A stretch of DNA of 64,000 bases from assembly GCA_050949645.1 (NCBI GenBank), contig JBMNGC010000001.1:2976001-3040000 (forward strand), given 5' to 3'. The position numbers and the translations under genes were made by a program. Of this stretch, positions 12,731-20,094 are shown piece after piece (within the stretch, counting starts at the first letter, position 1; each line of letters opens with the position of its first letter). The notes beneath the pieces are model-generated. The model worked only from the letters and a program-made list of their open reading frames with translations, was not told the origin of the DNA and ran no database searches. The stretch is from RUG369 sp050949645 (lineage in GTDB: Bacteria; Planctomycetota; Planctomycetia; Pirellulales; Thermoguttaceae).

Positions 12731-12757
12731 ATCGCGTCGCGTCATGCGCGACGCGAT
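12731..12757 (+). ncRNA. Perfect 11-pair RNA hairpin between pseudopilin 3 and lipoprotein 1
   Basis: ATCGCGTCGCG (12731-12741) pairs completely with CGCGACGCGAT (12747-12757) around a TCATG loop, starting 11 bases after the stop codon. The equivalent place after pseudopilin 4 (15005-15031) carries a related hairpin with the same loop and one compensatory base pair change, so the fold seems to be kept. It may protect the pilin mRNA 3' end. It is described here as a structured RNA element, not as an independent gene. Confidence 0.6.
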
Positions 12758-12766
12758 CTCAAACTG

Positions 12767-12809
12767 GAGCTCGAGCGTTTCGGCGCCGTCCGACGCTCGA
12801 GCTCTTTTT
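12767..12809 (+). terminator. Terminator between pseudopilin 3 and lipoprotein 1
   Basis: GAGCTCGAGCG (12767-12777) and CGCTCGAGCTC (12794-12804) form a perfect 11-pair stem followed by five Ts. Its duplicate is at 15041-15083. Lipoprotein expression would then depend on readthrough or on a promoter within 12810-12870. Confidence 0.85.
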
Positions 12810-12876
12810 AAAAGTAAGGACTTACGAGACGTCGACGTCTCTCGATAAAATTTTAGAATTTAATGAAAGCGTCATT

Positions 12877-13323
12877 ATGAAAAGAGCATTTACTTTAACC
12901 GCCGTTGTTTTTTGCGCGCTTGCGCTTGTTGTCGGGTGCGGTCAAAAGCATATCAAGACGGAAGGCGTTACCGGCACGATCACCCTTGACGGGACGCCCC
13001 AGCAAAACGTTAACGTCTATTTTGTTCCTGAGAGCGAAGGCGGCTCCCCCAGCTATGCGATGACGGACGAGAACGGTCACTACAAGTTGCAGACGCTCGC
13101 GGGCGCGGCGAATGCGGGCACGACTCCCGGTACTTACCTCGTTAAGTTCGATTATCAGATCAAGAAAGAAGACGGCACGATGGAAGAGAACGGCGAGATC
13201 GTGACTCGTTACACGAGCGTCCCGGGCCTTGCCAAGAAATGGACGAATGAAAAGACTTCAGGCGTTCAAGTCGAGGTTAAGCCCGGCGACAACGTCTTCG
13301 ATTTCGAAATCACCTCCAACTGA
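12877..13323 (+). CDS. Small transthyretin-like lipoprotein 1
   Basis: 148 aa. The signal peptide ends in a lipobox (ALVVGC), with lipidated Cys21. The mature part reads GTITLDG, VYFVPESEGG, TDENGHYKL and GTYLVKF, the pattern of the carboxypeptidase-regulatory/transthyretin-like beta-sandwich lipoproteins common in planctomycetes. The function of this family is unknown; it is probably anchored in the cell envelope. The ATG at 12877 was chosen because it begins the signal peptide. It differs from lipoprotein 2 (15152) at only two residues, T40/Q40 and K135/Q135. LspA, which would cleave it, is encoded at 15730. Confidence 0.88.
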   Translation: MKRAFTLTAVVFCALALVVGCGQKHIKTEGVTGTITLDGTPQQNVNVYFVPESEGGSPSYAMTDENGHYKLQTLAGAANAGTTPGTYLVKFDYQIKKEDGTMEENGEIVTRYTSVPGLAKKWTNEKTSGVQVEVKPGDNVFDFEITSN

Positions 13324-13386
13324 CGCCCTCCTTTGAGTCGCGCACGCCTTCGGCGTTGGGCTTAAACTTTTAATTCTACCCTGAGG

Positions 13387-13419
13387 AACAAGCCGTCGAT
13401 CATCTATCGGCGGCTTGTT
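13387..13419 (+). terminator. Stem-loop after lipoprotein 1
   Basis: AACAAGCCGTCGAT (13387-13400) pairs with ATCGGCGGCTTGTT (13406-13419) with one wobble. No T run follows, so it may stabilise the 3' end rather than terminate. Confidence 0.5.
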
Positions 13420-13834
13420 GGCGCCCTCTCTTTCGTCGCCAACTATTGACGCGGCTTGCTTTAAGTTTCTACCGAGTATGAAGCCGACCTTCGTCGCCCT
13501 GTCTACTGCGCGGCGCGTTCTAAGGACGCCCTGTTTAACGTCATATCGATATCAGACTCACTTATGAAAGAGAGTTTAATATTAATTATTGTGCACAAGG
13601 TATTACGTCGAGTATTCTTTCCTTAAAAACTTTTGATAAAATGCGCTAAAATCAATACCAGCGCCATAGCGTGATTTTACATTTGGTGTACAATATGCTA
13701 ACCACTCTCTGTGGTATTCGGTTCGGCATTCTTATTTGACAGCTTTAAATTTTCAACGTCACGGCGTTGTTGCGCAAGGAGTATGCTCATTTGAGAGCGC
13801 AGCGACGCACAGCATTGGAAAGGTATCATTAGCT
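13420..13834. other. Intergenic region upstream of pseudopilin gene 4
   Basis: About 415 bases with no gene. A TACAAT at 13689-13694 within a TGTACA palindrome resembles the -10 of the other array promoters, but no -35 is visible. An open frame from 13736 joins the pilin start, but the prepilin signal begins at 13835. Confidence 0.45.
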
Positions 13835-14992
13835 ATGAAACGTACTAAGAAGGGGTTTACGCTCGTTGAGCTCCTCGTCGTTATCGCAATCATTGGCATC
13901 TTGATCGGGCTTCTGCTTCCTGCCGTTCAGGCAGCGCGCGAAGCGGCGCGTCGGATGCAGTGCACGAATAACCTCAAGCAGCTTGGACTTGCGGTTCATA
14001 ACTTCGTTGACAGCCATAATCGCGTCCCTAACCATGGGCACGACGAATACTGGGTCAAGGGCTTCTGCAAGAGCGGTACCAAAGACCGTATCGACGGGAT
14101 CGACGTCTACGCCGCTCAGACGCTCTTCCTCCCGTATATTGAACAAACTGCGCTGATGGATCAGATCGTCGGGTACTGCCGAACCGCGGCGAACCTCCAG
14201 CCCTACACCTGGATCGAGCATTCGATTCCTCTTCCGTGGGATGGCGCCGACATGAACGACGGCGCTCGTAACCCGTTCACGATGGTCGTTCCCACCTACG
14301 TTTGTCCTTCCGACGGCAACCAGTCTGCGACGACTTCGATGGGCGGCATTAAGGGCGGCAACTACGCAGTCAGCCGCGGCGACTTCATGATCGGCCACGA
14401 CTGGGGCGAGAACCGCAACCGACGCGGCGTCTTCTTCGACGGTCGATTTGGTCGTATGAACCTCAGCGGCATTACCGACGGCACTTCGAACACGCTGCTC
14501 TTCTCGGAGATCAACTCTTCGAAGCCTTCCGGCGGCGATTATATGATTAAGTCGACGCTCGTCGGCGCGAACATCCACGGTCAGCCCGTTTCCGCTTGCC
14601 TTGCGCAGCGCGGCGAAAACGGAATGGTCAACAACACCGGCGACACTTGGGCGAGCAAGGGACGGCGTTGGTCTGACTGCCGCGCGGGCTACACCAGCTT
14701 CAACGCTGCCGTTCCGCCCAACAGCCCGAGCTGCTTCCGCGAGGGCAACCGCTCCGAGTGGAACTCCTGCATGTGCATTTCCGCGTCTTCGAACCACAGC
14801 GGCGGCGCGAACGCCGCGATGGCCGACGGTTCCGTACGTTTCATCTCTGAAACGATCGATTGCGGCGACACCGTCCACGTCCTCGGCTATCCGCAGTGGG
14901 AAGGCGAAGGTCACCAGTGGACCGGTCCTTCGACGCAGGGCGTCTGGGGTTCGATGGCGACTCCGGCCGGCGGCGAGACGGTCGCTCTCTGA
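13835..14992 (+). CDS. DUF1559 pseudopilin-like protein 4
   Basis: 385 aa from the ATG at 13835; an upstream in-frame extension from 13736 is rejected because the basic leader MKRTKKGFTLVELLVVIAII must be N-terminal for prepilin processing. Conserved DUF1559 helix with AAREAARRMQCTNN and H-X9-DG motif in SNHSGGANAAMADGSVRF. Nearly the same sequence as paralogue 3. It is followed by the same hairpin pair and lipoprotein gene, so genes 3 and 4 are duplicated modules. Likely secreted or surface pseudopilin. Confidence 0.9.
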   Translation: MKRTKKGFTLVELLVVIAIIGILIGLLLPAVQAAREAARRMQCTNNLKQLGLAVHNFVDSHNRVPNHGHDEYWVKGFCKSGTKDRIDGIDVYAAQTLFLPYIEQTALMDQIVGYCRTAANLQPYTWIEHSIPLPWDGADMNDGARNPFTMVVPTYVCPSDGNQSATTSMGGIKGGNYAVSRGDFMIGHDWGENRNRRGVFFDGRFGRMNLSGITDGTSNTLLFSEINSSKPSGGDYMIKSTLVGANIHGQPVSACLAQRGENGMVNNTGDTWASKGRRWSDCRAGYTSFNAAVPPNSPSCFREGNRSEWNSCMCISASSNHSGGANAAMADGSVRFISETIDCGDTVHVLGYPQWEGEGHQWTGPSTQGVWGSMATPAGGETVAL

Positions 14993-15004
14993 TCGTTATC
15001 GATG

Positions 15005-15031
15005 AACGCGCCGCGTCATGCGCGGCGTGAT
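15005..15031 (+). ncRNA. RNA hairpin between pseudopilin 4 and lipoprotein 2
   Basis: AACGCGCCGCG (15005-15015), loop TCATG, CGCGGCGTGAT (15021-15031). Compared with the copy at 12731, one T-A pair has become C-G on both arms (compensatory), one G-C has become G-T, and one outer pair is lost. The unchanged loop and the compensated stem support a conserved RNA fold. Confidence 0.6.
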
Positions 15032-15040
15032 CTCAATCTG

Positions 15041-15083
15041 GAGCTCGAGCGTTTCGGCGCCGTCCGACGCTCGAGCTCTTTTT
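15041..15083 (+). terminator. Terminator between pseudopilin 4 and lipoprotein 2
   Basis: GAGCTCGAGCG (15041-15051) and CGCTCGAGCTC (15068-15078), perfect 11 pairs, then five Ts. Identical arms to the terminator at 12767. Confidence 0.85.
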
Positions 15084-15151
15084 GGAAAGTAAAGACTTGC
15101 GAGACGTCGACGTCTCTCGATAAAAATTTAGAATTTAATGAAAGCGTCATT

Positions 15152-15598
15152 ATGAAAAGAGCATTTACTTTAACCGCCGTTGTTTTCTGCGCGCTTGCGT
15201 TGGTTGTCGGGTGCGGTCAAAAGCATATCAAGACGGAAGGGGTCACCGGCACGATCACTCTTGACGGCCAACCTCAGCAGAACGTTAACGTCTACTTTGT
15301 TCCTGAGAGCGAAGGCGGCTCCCCCAGCTATGCGATGACGGACGAGAATGGTCACTACAAGTTGCAGACGCTCGCGGGCGCGGCGAATGCGGGCACGACG
15401 CCCGGTACTTACCTCGTTAAGTTCGACTATCAGATCAAGAAAGAAGACGGCACGATGGAGGAGAACGGCGAGATCGTGACTCGTTATACGAGCGTTCCGG
15501 GCCTTGCCAAGAAATGGACGAATGAAAAGACGTCTGGCGTTCAAGTCGAAGTTCAGCCCGGCGACAACGTCTTCGATTTCGAAATTACCTCCAACTGA
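15152..15598 (+). CDS. Small transthyretin-like lipoprotein 2
   Basis: 148 aa, with the same lipobox at Cys21 and the same beta-sandwich pattern as lipoprotein 1, from which it differs at two residues. The nucleotide sequences, including about 30 bases upstream of the start, are almost identical, pointing to recent duplication or gene conversion of the pilin-lipoprotein module. An open frame continues upstream to 15002 through the terminator, but the signal peptide fixes the start at 15152. It is convergent with lspA. Confidence 0.88.
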   Translation: MKRAFTLTAVVFCALALVVGCGQKHIKTEGVTGTITLDGQPQQNVNVYFVPESEGGSPSYAMTDENGHYKLQTLAGAANAGTTPGTYLVKFDYQIKKEDGTMEENGEIVTRYTSVPGLAKKWTNEKTSGVQVEVQPGDNVFDFEITSN

Positions 15599-15660
15599 AG
15601 CTCTCTTGAGCGCGCGCGAGGCGCTCGCGTCTTTCACGTTGAGCGGCGTTTAGCGAAAAA

Positions 15661-15696
15661 AAAGCGGTCGTTCCCGTCAAAAGGAACGACCGCTTT
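15661..15696. terminator. Bidirectional terminator between lipoprotein 2 and lspA
   Basis: AAAGCGGTCGTTCC (15661-15674) and GGAACGACCGCTTT (15683-15696) form a perfect 14-pair stem. It has an A run on the left and T-rich sequence on the right, so it can serve both converging genes. Confidence 0.88.
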
Positions 15697-15729
15697 ACTT
15701 TATATGCGTTCATGGAGACGCGAGGCGCG

Positions 15730-16356
15730 TCATTCTTTCTCCTCGTTTTCTTTTTCTTTGAGCGAGGCGGCGGCCGCGGCCGCGAGTTCCTTCGGGTCGG
15801 GCGCGAAGAACGCGTAGATTCCGACAAGGATCGCGCCGCAAACAAGGCATGAGTCTGCAATATTGAAGTTTGGCCATGGATAGTTGCCGATCATGACGAG
15901 GATCCAGTCGCGAACGCCATGTATCGGCTGTCCGAGGAGCTCGGGGTCCGTAGCGTTCCAGACGGCGAGGTCGAATTCGGTCCACTTCATCCCGTGGAGC
16001 GCGCAACGATCCCAGAGATTGCCAAGGATCCCGGCGGCTATCAGGCCGAGCGTCAACGCGAGATAACGATTCTTCGTAATATCAGCCCAGACCCACCAGA
16101 AGACTCCGATGAGCGCGATAAAGGATAGCGTGACAAAGAGCGGAATCTGACCCTGTCCAATCCCAAAGAGCGCTCCTTGATTGATCGACGTTTGAAACCC
16201 AAAGACGTTGGGAATGATCCACCAGATTTCCTTTTCGCCGGGTCGACCGAGTTCTTCGAAGATCCAATGCTTCGTGGCGAGGTCGAGCAAGAAACCGAGC
16301 GCGGCGACGATAAGGAACAAAGTAATACGATAGGTACGCGACTTCTTATTCTTCAT
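15730..16356 (-). CDS. lspA: Lipoprotein signal peptidase (signal peptidase II)
   Basis: 208 aa inner-membrane aspartic protease that removes signal peptides from diacylated prolipoproteins. Four hydrophobic segments are seen. The family motifs are present: DLATKHW near the N-terminus, the NQGALFG loop (family N-x-G-A-A/L-F/W), GILGNLWDRC with the first catalytic Asp, and WPNFNIADS with the second. A loop of about 30 residues (WTEFDLAVWNATDPELLGQP) lengthens the region between the catalytic motifs, and a charged KE-rich tail ends the protein. Its likely substrates include the two lipoproteins encoded just beyond the shared terminator. Start ATG at 16356 is the only reasonable choice. Confidence 0.95.
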   Translation of the reverse strand: MKNKKSRTYRITLFLIVAALGFLLDLATKHWIFEELGRPGEKEIWWIIPNVFGFQTSINQGALFGIGQGQIPLFVTLSFIALIGVFWWVWADITKNRYLALTLGLIAAGILGNLWDRCALHGMKWTEFDLAVWNATDPELLGQPIHGVRDWILVMIGNYPWPNFNIADSCLVCGAILVGIYAFFAPDPKELAAAAAASLKEKENEEKE

Positions 16357-16725
16357 TTTTTACGCAGCAGTTGATAACTTTTCGAGCGCCGGGGGTACCC
16401 GAGCGCGGAGACGGCGTTCCGACGCGCCGCGACGGGAAACATTCTAGCGAGATTCAGCGTTCAAGTCAAATCCATTTCAGGATCAAGTCGAGATCCGTCG
16501 AGGCAAATGAATCTTCGTAAGCGCGACGTCAGGGCGACCTTATAATCTCCGGCGCATTGAAACGCTAGCCGGGGGGGCTTAAATGTCGCCAATTTTTGGA
16601 TAGAATGGGCTGCGGTCCGATTATGCGGATGAATCGGGCAAGTACGTCAGACCCTTTGCGTCCGCGAACCCGCCGAAAACAATGTGAAACCGTAGCGGGA
16701 AGAGATCTATCAGGAGAACCGGAAG
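16357..16725. other. Divergent intergenic region lspA/thrC
   Basis: No gene. A TAGAAT at 16601-16606, with a weak TTAAAT 16 bases upstream (16579-16584), is the best promoter candidate for thrC. Confidence 0.4.
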
Positions 16726-18105
16726 ATGACCGCTTTTCAACGCTGCATTAATCCAGATTGCCAGGCGACCTTTGGGATCACGGAAGTTCATCACCGTTGT
16801 CCCGCGTGCGGCAGTTTGCTCGACGTCGATTACGAGTGGGATAAAATTTCGACGCCGAAGAGCATGTCCTGGTTCGAACGATTCTGGACCGAGCGCTCGC
16901 ATCCCCAGCGTTTCAGCGGCGTCTGGCGATTCCACGAACTCCTACCCTTCGCGCCGATCGACGAATGCGTAACCGTCGGGGAAGGACAGACGATTCTCCA
17001 GCAGAACGACGGCGTTGCGTCCTTCGTGGGCAAAGATTCAGGGTCGCTCTTCCTGCAATATGAGGGTTTGAATCCCTCGGGCTCCTTTAAAGACAACGGA
17101 ATGGCGGCGGGTACGACGCACGGTCGACTCGTTGGCGCGAAGAAGGCGGCGTGCGCGTCGACGGGCAACACGAGCGCGTCCCTCGCGCTCTACTGCGGCG
17201 TGTCAAAATTGATGAAGCCGGTCGTCTTCGTCGGTTCGGGAAAGATCGCGTATGGAAAGCTGTCGCAGGCGCTCGATTACGGAGCGCGCACGGTTCAGAT
17301 CCGCGGCGACTTCGACGACGCGATGGCGCGCGTTCAGGAAGTTTCCCAAAAGGCGGGAATTTACCTCCTCAACAGCCTCAACCCGTTCCGTCTTGAAGGC
17401 CAGAAGACGATCATGTTCCGCGTTCTGGAAGCGCTCCGCTGGGAGAGCCCCGACTGGATTGTCGTACCCGGGGGTAATCTTGGCAATTCGAGCGCCTTCG
17501 GGAAAGCGTTCATCGAACTTCATAAGCTCGGGCTGATCGATAAGATTCCGCGTCTGGCGGTGATTAACGCGTCGGGCGCGGATTCCCTCTACCGCCTCTT
17601 CAACGATGAAGGCGCGCGGTGGAACGACGGACATATCGACCATGCGAAGATCGACGCGTTCTTTGCGCAGATGAACAAAGAGAATCGCCGCGCCAATACG
17701 ATTGCCAGCGCGATTGAAATCAACCGTCCGGTCAACCTGACGAAATGTCTCCGCGCGTTGGATTTCTGTAACGGCGTTGTTCGCAGGGTCACGGATCAGC
17801 AGATTCTCGACGCGAAAGCTCAAATCGGCGCGAATGGTTTCGGATGCGAGCCCGCCTCCGCCGCGAGCGTCGCCGGCGCGAAAATCCTGACAGAGGAGGG
17901 CGTCATTGGCAAGGACGAGCGCGTGGTATGCATTTTGACGGGCAACCAGCTCAAGGATCCTAACGCGACGGTCGCGTACCATGGCAACGACAAAGCGTTC
18001 TTCGAGGACTGCCTCGGCAGCCGCGGCGTGAGGACGGCGCAGTATGCGAATCGTCCGGTCGTGGTCGACAATGAGATCGAGAAGATTCTTGACGTCCTTG
18101 GGTAG
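16726..18105 (+). CDS. thrC: Threonine synthase
   Basis: 459 aa PLP enzyme converting O-phosphohomoserine to threonine, the last step of threonine synthesis. An N-terminal zinc-ribbon-like segment (Cys7, Cys12, CPAC at 25-28) precedes the fold, as in many bacterial ThrC. The cofactor lysine is K122 in NPSGSFKDNGM; CASTGNTSASLA is the phosphate/substrate loop and VVPGGNLGNSSAFGKAF the PLP phosphate-binding glycine loop. The start has AGGAG about 11 bases upstream. The signal peptidase gene follows after 30 bases, so the two may be co-transcribed. Identification is firm. Confidence 0.95.
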   Translation: MTAFQRCINPDCQATFGITEVHHRCPACGSLLDVDYEWDKISTPKSMSWFERFWTERSHPQRFSGVWRFHELLPFAPIDECVTVGEGQTILQQNDGVASFVGKDSGSLFLQYEGLNPSGSFKDNGMAAGTTHGRLVGAKKAACASTGNTSASLALYCGVSKLMKPVVFVGSGKIAYGKLSQALDYGARTVQIRGDFDDAMARVQEVSQKAGIYLLNSLNPFRLEGQKTIMFRVLEALRWESPDWIVVPGGNLGNSSAFGKAFIELHKLGLIDKIPRLAVINASGADSLYRLFNDEGARWNDGHIDHAKIDAFFAQMNKENRRANTIASAIEINRPVNLTKCLRALDFCNGVVRRVTDQQILDAKAQIGANGFGCEPASAASVAGAKILTEEGVIGKDERVVCILTGNQLKDPNATVAYHGNDKAFFEDCLGSRGVRTAQYANRPVVVDNEIEKILDVLG

Positions 18106-18135
18106 TCAAAACGGTCCAAAGATTGGGGGCAGACT

Positions 18136-19581
18136 TTGAAAAAACAGGACGAGTCTGTTACAATTCGCAACGTTGAAGACGAGATCGCGACAGAGCGTTC
18201 GGGTAAGAGAAATGTCCGGCGCGGCAGTCGCTCGCGTCGTATTTGGCTTGCGAGCGGGTGTGCGTTGGCCGCTCTAGGAGTCGCAGGACTCGCGACTCTG
18301 ACGGCGCAACCCAGGCTTGCAGGACAGAGCGAACCGACGGTCGCGACGTTCCGAGTCCAGAGTCGCTCGATGGAGCCGACCTGGCGCGGACCGCGATTTG
18401 AGACCGTCTGCGCCGACTGCGGGCGTAAGATCGTGACGTCGGTCGATATCACGTCGATACCGCCGAGTTCCGATTACGACGGCGCCAACGCGTCGTCGGC
18501 TGAGGTCCGTGCGTTCCGCGAGACCGTTCGCGTCATGACGTGTCCCTATTGCGGTTCGTCGGAAGCGCGCGCCGCGTCCTCCGTCTTTTGCGACGGCGAC
18601 CTTTTGCGCGTTCTCTCGGAGCGCGCGGCGAGACGAACGCCGAAACGTTGGCGCGCCGCGATTATCCGCGACGCCGGCGGCACGTACTCTCTTAAACGGA
18701 TTGTCGGGACGCCCGGGGAATGCGTGACGATCCGCAACGGCGACGCCTGGATTGACGGCGCCCCGGCGCGTCGAAGCTCGGATCAAATTTGGACGACCGC
18801 GGCGGTGATCCACCCGACCGCGGAGACGCGCGCGTCCGATCGGTTATTCCTGACGCGCGTGACGAACGTTCGTGAGACCTTGCAGGACGGTACGACGCAG
18901 ATCGAAGCGGTTCCAACCGCGATCTCAAACGAGTCGTCGACCCCTTCCTTTAACGGAGGCGCGTCGGCGCCGACGGAACTCGTTCGCGACTTTCTCGCGC
19001 GTTTTAATTGGGACGCGACCGGCGTTGGAGGCGGACGCTTTACGATGCTCGCGCGCCGACCTGATCGCGCATGGTGTTTAGAATTTTTCGCGACGCGCGG
19101 GAAAATCGTCGCGCGTTCGATCCCTCTTGAGGACGGCCAATCGTTGCAGGGCCTTCCCTTTGAAGAGCTTAGCGAGGCGGACTTTGCGGACGTGGAACCG
19201 CTCGTCGCGCGCTTTCCTGCAAGCCAAGCGAATGCAACGCTTGGCGTCTCGGTCGCGCTCGTCGACGGCGAACTCATCTTTGCCATCGACGACGAGGAGA
19301 TCGCTAAATTCGATCTTGGCGACGCGGCCTCGGACGTACAGGCGCCTATCTCGACGCCGTTCGTTATTCTCGGCGACGCTTCGCGCGCGTCGTCCTTCAA
19401 GATATATCGCGATCTTCATTATTCGTCGATTGCCGAGAGCGACTCGGTTACGCCGACGAAGGGTTATTACGTGCTGGGGGACAATTCCCCGGCGTCGCTT
19501 GATAGTCGTTCTCCCGAAGTGGGCGCAATTCCCGTGGAGAACGTTCAGTACATCGTAGCGAAGTCGGGCGAATTCCATTAA
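18136..19581 (+). CDS. lepB: Signal peptidase I-like protein with zinc-ribbon-like and large central insertions
   Basis: 481 aa, about twice the usual bacterial size. One N-terminal membrane helix (IWLASGCALAALGVAGLATL). Ser78 in QSRSMEPT is the expected nucleophile and Lys187 in SLKRIVGTPGE the general base. GDNSPASLDSR near the C-terminus is box E. Two insertions stand out. CADC (92-95) and CPYC (136-139) could bind zinc. A stretch of roughly 230 residues after the lysine box resembles a LamG-like sandwich (LGVSVALVDGELIFAIDDEEIAKF). The start is TTG at 18136, 30 bases after thrC. It probably processes exported proteins at the membrane. Confidence 0.85.
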   Translation: MKKQDESVTIRNVEDEIATERSGKRNVRRGSRSRRIWLASGCALAALGVAGLATLTAQPRLAGQSEPTVATFRVQSRSMEPTWRGPRFETVCADCGRKIVTSVDITSIPPSSDYDGANASSAEVRAFRETVRVMTCPYCGSSEARAASSVFCDGDLLRVLSERAARRTPKRWRAAIIRDAGGTYSLKRIVGTPGECVTIRNGDAWIDGAPARRSSDQIWTTAAVIHPTAETRASDRLFLTRVTNVRETLQDGTTQIEAVPTAISNESSTPSFNGGASAPTELVRDFLARFNWDATGVGGGRFTMLARRPDRAWCLEFFATRGKIVARSIPLEDGQSLQGLPFEELSEADFADVEPLVARFPASQANATLGVSVALVDGELIFAIDDEEIAKFDLGDAASDVQAPISTPFVILGDASRASSFKIYRDLHYSSIAESDSVTPTKGYYVLGDNSPASLDSRSPEVGAIPVENVQYIVAKSGEFH

Positions 19582-19615
19582 CAAAGGGAACGAATTCATA
19601 TAGAAAGGAGGCGTT

Positions 19616-19945
19616 ATGGCAACGCGTATTCCCCTTAATCCAGAAGACGTCAGACGACGCGACATGCATGAAAAACTTTCCATGAGCCTTGCGGAGATCG
19701 GACTTTCGGTTCGAACGACGAATTGCCTTGACGAACAGGGGATTGCGACGGTCGCTGATCTGATCAAACGTTCTCGTCAGTCGCTTCTCGATATTCCGAA
19801 TTTCGGCGAAAAGACGCTCGAAGAGGTTTTCAGAGCTCTTGAAAAACTCGGGTTCGTGCGCGCCGAGCTTCGGAACAGCAAGAGCGGATACGCTCCGGAC
19901 GAGGCGGCGGAGTTGGTGAAAGCTCGTGCGGAGGGTAAGATCTGA
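19616..19945 (+). CDS. Free-standing RNA polymerase alpha C-terminal domain-like protein
   Basis: 109 aa consisting essentially of an alpha-CTD fold with short extensions. IGLSVRTTNCL aligns with E. coli LELTVRSANCL and IPNFGEKTLEEV with TPNLGKKSLTEI. Of the DNA-contacting residues of E. coli alpha-CTD, the equivalents of R265, N268, C269, G296, K298 and E302 are kept; K297 is Glu and S299 is Thr. No RNAP-assembly domain is present. It may bind UP-like DNA or a partner without joining RNAP through an alpha-NTD. A strong AAAGGAGG precedes the ATG, and the gene follows the signal peptidase by 34 bases. Similar stand-alone proteins are known in planctomycetes; function unproven. Confidence 0.85.
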   Translation: MATRIPLNPEDVRRRDMHEKLSMSLAEIGLSVRTTNCLDEQGIATVADLIKRSRQSLLDIPNFGEKTLEEVFRALEKLGFVRAELRNSKSGYAPDEAAELVKARAEGKI

Positions 19946-20094
19946 CGTTCTTGAACGCTTCATCTCGCAGGCGCAGCGCGTATGTTCTCCGCTAAGCTCG
20001 CGCTCATAGGCGACGGTTGGAGCAGGTTTGGCAATCTTTGGTAATTTTTTCGCTATCCTCAGGAGCGACTTAAGGTCGCGATAAAGGCGCTGTC

